Source of the DNA: Candidatus Brocadiaceae bacterium | GTDB lineage: Bacteria; Planctomycetota; MHYJ01; JACQXL01; CAKKQI01 | NCBI GenBank assembly: GCA_919901895.1 | Contig: CAKKQI010000346.1 | Span: 1-6,665 of the forward strand | DNA: 6,665 nt | Direction: 5' to 3' | Shown: in pieces, positions 1-5,334 of the stretch | How the letters are laid out: each line of letters starts with the position of its first letter | How positions within the stretch are numbered: position 1 is the stretch's first letter | Made by a program: the position numbers and the translations under genes | Notes under the pieces: generated by a model | The model's input: only the letters and a program-made list of their open reading frames with translations | Databases searched by the model: none | What the model was told of the DNA's origin: nothing

Positions 1-900
1 TTCATTAAGATTATCGAAAAATCCACCTAATTGCTTATCAGCATAAGTCAGGGCCGCGTCATAATTGGCAATAATATGATTGATATCTGCCTTAGTTAAC
101 TTAATCAGTTCACTGGTGTTAGGATGCCTGTAATTATACCAGATAATATTATCGCCTAATGAATGATCCATAACAAAACCATTAAAAATTCCCTTATAAC
201 CATTCTCGTGCATCTTTAGATATTTCGGAGGAAATTTATGCGGGGCGTGTGTATCGTAGGCTTGGAGAAAGAGGAAGAATGGGCGCGGAGTGGTATCCGG
301 TAATGGGTCATCGGTATTCGGTAATCGGTTACCAGTAACAGGTAATTGATAATTTGTTTTTAACCAATTTAGAGCCGGCGGTAAAACATCTTCCAGGCGA
401 CCATGTTCAATTTCATCAAAAAATAGATCGAAGCCCTGATTAACATTATAGACTGAAGAAATATTAAAACCACCGGTAAAAGCAACCGTTTTATAATCAT
501 ATAATTTAAGGACCTCTGCTAAGGTGACCTCTTTGGGAGAAAGAATATAATCACTGGCAATAAGCTGATGAGAAAACGGATATCTTCCGGTCAAGAGAGA
601 GACATTACTGGGCAGAGTCCATGAGGCCTGGGCAATGGCTTGTTTAAATAAAATATTTTCCCGCCCTAATTTATCAATGTTTGGACTGGTTGCTTTTTGA
701 TAACCATAACAACCCAGATGGTCAAGACGTAAAGAATCCATTGAAATAATTATGACATTGGGTTTTAATTTTGGAGTAGTTATTTGGCCAGCGTTATGAC
801 CTGGAGTAGCTGTTTTTATAGTTGTCTCGCAGCTCCAGGCCCCAAAACCCCATAAAATAATTAACAACGAAAGAAGTATTTTTTTATTTAGAATATCCAT
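1..900 (-). CDS. Exported sulfatase / alkaline-phosphatase-superfamily enzyme, N-terminal 300 residues (3' end outside window)
   Basis: The reverse strand is open from an ATG at 898-900 to the window edge, 300 codons without a stop. The protein begins with a signal sequence: two lysines at 6-7, a hydrophobic stretch about 8-22, and AWSC ending at Cys24, a poor lipobox, so it may be a lipoprotein or simply exported. The sulfatase-fold core follows: the strand and metal-site motif MDSLRLDHLGCYG at 54-66 (Asp55 is the expected metal ligand), SPNIDKL at 72-78, the active-site segment SWTLPSNVSLLTGRYP at 93-108, and FFLFLQAYDTHAPH at 218-231. The usual formylglycine motif C/S-x-P-S-R is replaced by T-L-P-S-N, so Thr95 sits at the nucleophile position. 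Residues 183-203 are a repeat-encoded insertion. Family members usually exceed 400 residues; the second metal motif (SDHGE-like) would lie just past the edge. It follows the SDR gene by 29 bp and probably shares its transcript. No clear Shine-Dalgarno site is visible; an in-frame GTG two codons upstream is an alternative start. The fold is secure; the substrate is unknown. Confidence 0.88.
   Translation of the reverse strand, partial: MDILNKKILLSLLIILWGFGAWSCETTIKTATPGHNAGQITTPKLKPNVIIISMDSLRLDHLGCYGYQKATSPNIDKLGRENILFKQAIAQASWTLPSNVSLLTGRYPFSHQLIASDYILSPKEVTLAEVLKLYDYKTVAFTGGFNISSVYNVNQGFDLFFDEIEHGRLEDVLPPALNWLKTNYQLPVTGNRLPNTDDPLPDTTPRPFFLFLQAYDTHAPHKFPPKYLKMHENGYKGIFNGFVMDHSLGDNIIWYNYRHPNTSELIKLTKADINHIIANYDAALTYADKQLGGFFDNLNE
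292..354. repeat. Nine-unit degenerate heptamer array (consensus GGTAATC) inside the sulfatase gene
   Basis: Read on the plus strand the segment splits exactly into nine 7-bp units: ggtatcc, ggtaatg, ggtcatc, ggtattc, ggtaatc, ggttacc, agtaaca, ggtaatt, gataatt. Three units make 21 bp, so the array keeps the reading frame and gives a 7-residue periodicity in the sulfatase: NYQLPVT, GNRLPNT, DDPLPDT (residues 183-203). It lies between NWLKT and PRPFFLFLQAY, where sulfatases normally have only a short loop, so it looks like an in-frame insertion in a surface loop. The units are already degenerate, implying an old array. I see no other copy in this window. Confidence 0.85.
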
Positions 901-929
901 AAGCACATCACTACTTTTTGATAAACAGT

Positions 930-1988
930 TCAGATCCTGTGATTATTATTGATGCACCATTTAATCGACTTATTCATCCCTTCCCGGAGGGATAGGACTG
1001 GATTATAACCAATCTCCTTTCTCGCAAGTTCTATGGAACAGGCGCTATTTTTATTCATCTCGGAGAGGACATGAATCTTCTTGTTATAAAAACCCATTCC
1101 CTGAAGCATTGAGTCGATCAGATACGCGATACTGCCGACAAGATTAGGAAGCCTTATCCGCCTATGATTGACTTTGAACCCAAAATCATTCTCCAGGACA
1201 TCCGCGATAGTATCTATGATTTCATTCATTGAATATGGCCTCTCATCAGCAATCCAATACGTCTTACCTTTTGTCGCAGAATTGATAGATGCCAATAACA
1301 TACCAGAGCATGTATTATCCACATATGACATTGAACACAGATTTGTCCCGTCACCAATCATAGGAACCTTTCCCTCTTTTATCATTGTGAAAAACTCCGT
1401 ATGTCTCTCGGGCTGATTAGGCCCGTACAACCAGCAGGTGCGAATGATGGTTATATCCATATCATCTAGATTGACATACCCGTTGACGATCTGTTCCATC
1501 AGCATTTTAGACCGGCCATAGTTCATATATGGATTGTAAGGAGAATCTTCTGTAAACCTGTGCTCCTTGTTTGGATTAAAGCCACTTTGGGAGTCTGAGG
1601 ATATTACGATGACTTTTTTTACTCTATGCTCTTTAGCTAGGTCAAGGACGTTCTTAGTCCCATCAACATTTACTCTGTAAAATTGTTTTACCCCCCCCCC
1701 CATTTTTTTATCAGGATGGATCACTCCCGCCAGATGAAATAAGGTTGCCCCTTCCGAGTCCTTGAAAAACTCCGTCATGCTTTTTTTATCAACAACATCG
1801 CCCCTGGCCACCTCAATTCGGTTGGAAAGCCGTGAAATGGAGGAAGCATCCGCAGCTGGCAGGCATAAACATCTTATTTCCTCAGTTCTCGCATAGGGCC
1901 AACTGTCAGGATATCCTTCCAAACCATTTACCAACACCTCAGCCAGTCTGTTCCCAAGGAATCCAGGTATCCCGGTTATCAGAACCAT
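930..1988 (-). CDS. NAD(P)-dependent epimerase/dehydratase, extended SDR family
   Basis: This is a complete 352-residue protein, the usual size for extended short-chain dehydrogenases. The Rossmann motif TGIPGFLG lies at 5-12, so the ATG start is tight against the first strand. GDVVD at 63-67 and HLAG at 85-88 are the next cofactor-site landmarks, followed by VNVDGTKNVLDLA about 106-118, the SSDS serine region at 130-133, and the catalytic YGRSK (Tyr157, Lys161). WLYGPNQPER and SMSYVDN are typical of sugar-nucleotide epimerases, dehydratases and reductases and of the 3-beta-HSD-like branch. It is cytosolic; the exact substrate cannot be told, but an activated sugar is most likely given the neighbouring glycosyltransferases. 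A run of 11 G falls in codons 96-100 (Met-Gly-Gly-Gly-Val), in a loop that looks longer than usual. Its leucines use CTG, CTT and TTG more than the TTA favoured by its neighbours, a hint of separate origin. A good promoter lies upstream; the ribosome site (GGTGG, very close to ATG) is weak. Confidence 0.9.
   Translation of the reverse strand: MVLITGIPGFLGNRLAEVLVNGLEGYPDSWPYARTEEIRCLCLPAADASSISRLSNRIEVARGDVVDKKSMTEFFKDSEGATLFHLAGVIHPDKKMGGGVKQFYRVNVDGTKNVLDLAKEHRVKKVIVISSDSQSGFNPNKEHRFTEDSPYNPYMNYGRSKMLMEQIVNGYVNLDDMDITIIRTCWLYGPNQPERHTEFFTMIKEGKVPMIGDGTNLCSMSYVDNTCSGMLLASINSATKGKTYWIADERPYSMNEIIDTIADVLENDFGFKVNHRRIRLPNLVGSIAYLIDSMLQGMGFYNKKIHVLSEMNKNSACSIELARKEIGYNPVLSLREGMNKSIKWCINNNHRI
1691..1701 (-). 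repeat. 11-base homopolymer (poly-G on the coding strand) within the SDR gene
   Basis: Eleven consecutive C on the plus strand are read as G11 in the SDR coding strand, right after a run of seven A. With 11 G the frame reads Met96-Gly-Gly-Gly-Val100 and stays open. With 10 G the codon after Gly99 becomes TAA. With 12 G the frame hits TGA after 108 residues. Such tracts slip during replication and are also a common site of sequencing error. Confidence 0.9.
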
Positions 1989-2044
1989 TTTCCACCGTCA
2001 AGATTGCCTTTCATTTCCCGTTAAATTCACTGCCGATAAATTTA

Positions 2045-2073
2045 ATTTTAGCATTATTATTTATTTCCGTCAA
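2045..2073 (-). promoter_or_regulatory. Sigma-70-type promoter for the SDR-sulfatase pair
   Basis: On the minus strand there is TTGACG (rc of 2068-2073, five of six matches to the -35 consensus), a 17-bp spacer, then TAAAAT (rc of 2045-2050, five of six to the -10). A TG one base upstream of the -10 makes it an extended -10. Transcription would start near 2038, leaving a leader of about 50 nt before the SDR ATG. This is the best-looking promoter in the window. Confidence 0.62.
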
Positions 2074-2088
2074 CACCTTTGCTAAAAT
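2060..2088 (+). promoter_or_regulatory. Candidate promoter for the glycosyltransferase pair (extended -10)
   Basis: TGCTAAAAT at 2080-2088 is an extended -10 (TAAAAT, five of six) reading rightward, with a poor -35 (TTTATT at 2060-2065, three of six) 17 bp upstream. The start would be near 2095, giving a leader of about 38 nt to the ATG at 2133. It overlaps the minus-strand promoter's -35 region, so the two promoters would be back to back. The AT-rich background makes chance matches likely. Confidence 0.35.
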
Positions 2089-2116
2089 ATTTATTCCATT
2101 TAGTAGATTTTTAAGA

Positions 2117-2122
2117 TATAAT
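2117..2122 (+). promoter_or_regulatory. Consensus TATAAT close upstream of the first glycosyltransferase
   Basis: A perfect TATAAT ends 10 bp before the ATG at 2133. If it is a real -10, the transcript would begin within a few bases of the start codon and be nearly leaderless, which would fit the absence of any Shine-Dalgarno sequence there. The -35 region (TTCCAT at 2094-2099) is weak and the surroundings are very AT-rich. Confidence 0.22.
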
Positions 2123-2132
2123 TCAAATAATT

Positions 2133-3716
2133 ATGCTGTTACTCAATAAACTTAACTTAAACCGGCTTGCTTTAATTTTATCTTTTTTACTACCAATGAT
2201 ATTATATTTATTTACTTTGATGCCGGGACTGGGCTGGGGTGATTCTGCTTATTTAGCACTGGCGGTATTTAACAAGAAGTTTGAATTTTTCGCCCGTTCC
2301 GGACACGCCGTTTATGTATTAACAGGAGAATGGTTCAATCGCCTGTTTTTCATCCAACCAGATTTGACTTATAACCTGAATCTGCTGTCTGCGGTATATG
2401 GTTGCCTGGCGCTGCTAGTTTTTTATTTCACTCTTTTGAAACTTACCGGATCACCGGGCACCGGTTTATTAACCGCACTTATTTTAGCAGGTTCGCATAC
2501 TTTCTGGTTTTTGTCGGTCATTGCCGACAGTTATTCCCTGTTTGCCCTAACAACCATCCTGCAAATCTACTTGCTCTTATGCCTGAAAGACTCGCAAAAA
2601 TTTTATTATTTTATTTTATTATTGCTGGCAATGGCAATCGGTTTTTTTAACCATATGCTGACGGCGTTATTTGCGCCTTTTTTTATAATTTTGGCTTACC
2701 TCTGGTTTAGCAAGAAAAGAAAGATAACTTATGTCCTGCTTTTAACAGGTCTGGCCGGCAGCATTTTTTTATTTTTCACTGCGGCCGGAACAGACTCAAT
2801 TCGACTATTTTTCAGGGGAATCCAGGAAGTTTACCAGCGGTATTTCCGGCTCGACCGCATTTTCCACGAACTATTATTTTACCCTTTAAAACTCTGGTAT
2901 CAATTCCCCCTAGCCATTATTTTGGCTATCACCGGTTTTAATAAAATATGGAAAACAAACCGATGGTTATGCCTTTTTTTATCATTGATAAATCTGTCCG
3001 TTATTTTATTCGCCGCCTGTTACCAACACCCGGCCCGGGCTTTTAATTTATTAATTATCAGTTTTACAATTACGGCCTTGTTCATCGGAGCCGGCTGGAA
3101 CGAGTGGCGACGCCGGTTTAAACCGCTGGTCAGAACAGCCATTGCTTTTCTGTTAATTATATCATCCCCAATTTGTTATTACGCTCTTCCCAGAATTGCC
3201 GACACCTACGGCATAAGAATTGCACCCAGCGATTGGACCGTTCCGCATAACGGCAGCAATCTTTATTTTATGCAACCGTACAAAAAAGGCGATAATTCCC
3301 CAGCAAAATTTGCCACCCACGTATTAAATAAAGTTTCGGGAGATGATTTATTAATGGGCGATGAATTTTCTTTTGGCCCGGTGTGGTATTATTACCATAC
3401 TCGTAACGCGACCGTTTCACCTGTCTCGCCGGCCGGGGGGAAGGGAGAATTTATTAATCCGAAAAAATACTATTTAAACATTCTTATCCCCCAAGTTTTT
3501 TTTGAAAGGCGCCTTTCTAAAACGGAAATATGGACAATTATTAAACAAAGCATTGAGCAGAAGTTATCAGACGGGAGAAAAGTCTATCTGCTTCAACCGG
3601 CCGATTTAATATTTTTTACGACAGAAGGGCCATTTGACGTGACGAATTTGATAAAATATGATTATGAAATAGTGCCGAACGGGTTGATTTATGAAATAAA
3701 ACTCAAGGGAAAATGA
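2133..3716 (+). CDS. Polytopic membrane glycosyltransferase, DUF2723/TMEM260-like GT-C type (first paralog)
   Basis: This 527-residue protein has about ten to eleven hydrophobic segments between residues 12 and 350 and a hydrophilic C-terminal domain of about 170 residues, probably extracytoplasmic. The first segment is followed by GLGWGDSA (32-39), matching the WGDSAE-type first outer loop of DUF2723 proteins; Asp37 is the likely catalytic acid. FWFLSVIADSYSLF (124-137) corresponds to the family's A/TEVYSL motif with Asp-Ser in place of Glu-Val, and NHM at 173-175 matches the conserved N/V-H-x-T region. The family's HPPGYPLY segment is degraded to RSGHAVY. GT-C enzymes move a sugar from a polyprenyl-phosphate donor to protein or lipid on the outer face of the membrane; the acceptor here is unknown. 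The start is the first ATG after an in-frame TAA at 2112-2114; no Shine-Dalgarno site is seen. It is followed by a tandem paralog and was probably co-transcribed with it. Confidence 0.8.
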   Translation: MLLLNKLNLNRLALILSFLLPMILYLFTLMPGLGWGDSAYLALAVFNKKFEFFARSGHAVYVLTGEWFNRLFFIQPDLTYNLNLLSAVYGCLALLVFYFTLLKLTGSPGTGLLTALILAGSHTFWFLSVIADSYSLFALTTILQIYLLLCLKDSQKFYYFILLLLAMAIGFFNHMLTALFAPFFIILAYLWFSKKRKITYVLLLTGLAGSIFLFFTAAGTDSIRLFFRGIQEVYQRYFRLDRIFHELLFYPLKLWYQFPLAIILAITGFNKIWKTNRWLCLFLSLINLSVILFAACYQHPARAFNLLIISFTITALFIGAGWNEWRRRFKPLVRTAIAFLLIISSPICYYALPRIADTYGIRIAPSDWTVPHNGSNLYFMQPYKKGDNSPAKFATHVLNKVSGDDLLMGDEFSFGPVWYYYHTRNATVSPVSPAGGKGEFINPKKYYLNILIPQVFFERRLSKTEIWTIIKQSIEQKLSDGRKVYLLQPADLIFFTTEGPFDVTNLIKYDYEIVPNGLIYEIKLKGK

Positions 3717-3717
3717 T

Positions 3718-3735
3718 GTCCGCCTGAGGACGGAC
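3718..3735. repeat. GC-rich hairpin 1 between the two glycosyltransferases
   Basis: GTCCGCC, loop TGA, then GG-A-CGGAC: a 7-bp stem with one bulged A, starting one base after the stop codon of the first glycosyltransferase. It is a sharp GC-rich island in AT-rich DNA and resembles scattered REP-like palindromes. There is no T run, so it is not a normal intrinsic terminator. Confidence 0.6.
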
Positions 3736-3751
3736 CCCGCCAAAGGCGGGG
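3735..3751. repeat. GC-rich hairpin 2 between the two glycosyltransferases
   Basis: CCCCGCC, loop AAA, GGCGGGG: a perfect 7-bp stem sharing its first base with the end of hairpin 1. It is followed by AAAGATCGG rather than U-rich sequence, so read-through into the second glycosyltransferase is expected; attenuation, transcript processing or mRNA stabilisation are possible roles. Confidence 0.65.
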
Positions 3752-3783
3752 AAAGATCGGAAAAATTGGACAATGAATTAAAA

Positions 3784-5304
3784 ATGAAAAAATTAGGATT
3801 AAATTTAGTGTGTTTAATTATCGTTATTGTTGGACCGGCGATCTTATACCTGCTTACTCTCGCCCCGACGATTCTCTGGGAAGAATCAGCCGGTTGGACT
3901 CTCTCTGTTCAGCAACAAGAAATTGATTTTTTTAAGTCTGCCGCGCATGGGCTGCACACTATCCTGGGAATACTTTTCAGCCAGATACCTTTTATCTCCA
4001 GCGACCTGGCTTATAGCCAGAATTTTATGTCGGCTTTTTTTGGGTGGCTGGCTTTATTGATGCTTTATGCCATCTTATTCAAATTAACCGGCTTACCGAT
4101 AGCAGCGTTAATCGGTACTATTTCCCTGGCGGTTTCCCAGTTATTTTGGCACCTCTCAGTTATTACTGAGGTTTATTCTTTATTTGCTTTTTTTACTTTT
4201 CTTCAAATTTATATTCTTTTATCCTGGCGCCAATCACAACGTTTTTATTGGCTTGGGCTATTAGGTTTGGCACTGGTGGGCGGATTGCTGGTGCACACCA
4301 TGACTATTTTATTCATTCCTTTTTTTGCTATCTGGGTCTACTATTGGAGCCGTCAAAAAAAACTGGTTCTCATCCTGTTAAGCATCATTATGTTAAGCGG
4401 TTTTATTTTTTTTATATTTACCACACCAGGGCAAAATATCGGCCATCATTTTATCACCAGGACAAAACTGGTATTTAATAACTATATTATACCGGCCCAG
4501 CTACCAACCCAATTGTTGTTATATCCCTTTTATCTTTTTTACCAATTCCCCTTAATCGGACTATTTATAGGAGTACTAGGCATTTTAAATTGCTGGAAAA
4601 AAGATCGGTCGCTGCTTGTTTTTTTATCAAGTCTATTTATTTCAAATATTATGCTTTCCTCAATATCATACCTGAGGCGGGCGCCTTATCATGCTTTAAT
4701 AAGTTATCTGGTCTGGGCGATAATGGTCGGCTATGGTTGGCCGTTTGTCCAAGAATATTTTAAAAACAAGAGGCGGTCTATTATTATCCTGATCGGGTTA
4801 ATAATACTGCTCCCCTTTTTATTATACTATCTTATTCCTCGCTGGGCGAACCAATTCAATATTGAATTAACCCCGCTGGCGCGAAGAATTCCGGCCGGCA
4901 GCACCAATACTTATTATTTGAGGCCGGCCAAACGTCATTACACCCAAACGGCTCAATTTGTCCAAGAAATTATCGCCAACCTACCAACCGAACCGGGAAT
5001 TATTTTCACGGAAATTAATGTTTCGGCCCCTTTGCAATATTATATAAATAAAGGAGAGAAAATATCCCCACAATTGGTTCTACCAGACGATCTGTTCGGT
5101 GAACCAAAAGTAGTTATCTGGCAGAGAATCCAAGCTTTAATTGAATCAAATCTTCAGCGCGGTCGAAAAGCATATTTAACTAACGAGAAAAATTTCGTTG
5201 TTATTACTCAGAAAAAAGAATATTTTAATATTGTCCCGCTTATCAAAAATGAATATCAGCTAACCAGGCACGGTAACTATCTGTGGGAAATCACGTTTAA
5301 ATGA
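3784..5304 (+). CDS. Polytopic membrane glycosyltransferase, DUF2723/TMEM260-like GT-C type (second paralog)
   Basis: From the ATG the protein has 506 residues and matches the upstream gene along its whole length: LYLLTLAPTILW, LFKLTG, FLQIYILLSWRQSQRFYW, YPFYLFYQFPL, GRKAYL and the closing LIKNEYQL...LWEITFK all have counterparts there. It has about ten membrane segments to residue 355, then a soluble C-terminal domain. The first outer loop reads WEESA (32-36), with Glu34 where the family has Asp, while the SVITEVYSLF motif (125-134) is canonical and His171 is kept. The HPPGYP segment is not recognisable (SAAHGLHTILG). Role as for the first paralog: probable lipid-linked sugar donor, unknown acceptor. 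A TTG at 3766 would add six residues (MDNELK); I prefer the ATG, which gives a normal MKKLGLNL start, though neither has a good ribosome site. The 67-bp gap from the first gene holds two hairpins. It converges on the substrate-binding protein gene, 30 bp apart. Confidence 0.78.
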   Translation: MKKLGLNLVCLIIVIVGPAILYLLTLAPTILWEESAGWTLSVQQQEIDFFKSAAHGLHTILGILFSQIPFISSDLAYSQNFMSAFFGWLALLMLYAILFKLTGLPIAALIGTISLAVSQLFWHLSVITEVYSLFAFFTFLQIYILLSWRQSQRFYWLGLLGLALVGGLLVHTMTILFIPFFAIWVYYWSRQKKLVLILLSIIMLSGFIFFIFTTPGQNIGHHFITRTKLVFNNYIIPAQLPTQLLLYPFYLFYQFPLIGLFIGVLGILNCWKKDRSLLVFLSSLFISNIMLSSISYLRRAPYHALISYLVWAIMVGYGWPFVQEYFKNKRRSIIILIGLIILLPFLLYYLIPRWANQFNIELTPLARRIPAGSTNTYYLRPAKRHYTQTAQFVQEIIANLPTEPGIIFTEINVSAPLQYYINKGEKISPQLVLPDDLFGEPKVVIWQRIQALIESNLQRGRKAYLTNEKNFVVITQKKEYFNIVPLIKNEYQLTRHGNYLWEITFK

Positions 5305-5334
5305 TATTTAATGATTCGTTTTCAGGAATTTTCC

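Larger units (their letters stand above)
2045..2088. repeat. 9-bp inverted repeat framing the divergent promoters
   Basis: ATTTTAGCA at 2045-2053 and TGCTAAAAT at 2080-2088 are perfect reverse complements separated by 26 bp. Each arm coincides with the extended -10 of one divergent promoter, so the symmetry may simply reflect two identical promoter elements, or may also serve a dimeric regulator. Confidence 0.5.

Noticed and set aside
292..354. CRISPR array
   Set aside because: The units are 7 bp, contiguous and without spacers, and lie in frame inside a protein gene.
1168..1416. Plus-strand open frame of 82 codons antisense to the SDR gene
   Set aside because: It lies wholly inside a well-supported gene on the other strand, has no ribosome site and no recognisable motifs.
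1832..2149. Plus-strand open frame of 105 codons crossing the divergent promoter region
   Set aside because: It is antisense to the SDR N-terminus, runs through the promoter elements and overlaps the start of the first glycosyltransferase; its sequence is low in structure.
2402..2650. Plus-strand open frame in another frame of the first glycosyltransferase
   Set aside because: It is nested in a gene with clear family motifs and has no independent signals; the same holds for open frames at 3827-4060 and 4248-4478 inside the second glycosyltransferase.
3735..3751. Intrinsic terminator after the first glycosyltransferase
   Set aside because: The stem is strong but is followed by an A/G-rich sequence instead of a T run, and a co-directional paralog follows closely.
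3766..3783. TTG start for the second glycosyltransferase
   Set aside because: It is possible, but it needs a rarer start codon with a GGA only four bases away; the in-frame ATG at 3784 gives a more normal membrane-protein N-terminus. The evidence does not exclude it.
5305..5334. Bidirectional terminator between the convergent genes
   Set aside because: The 30-bp gap shows no convincing inverted repeat or T run.
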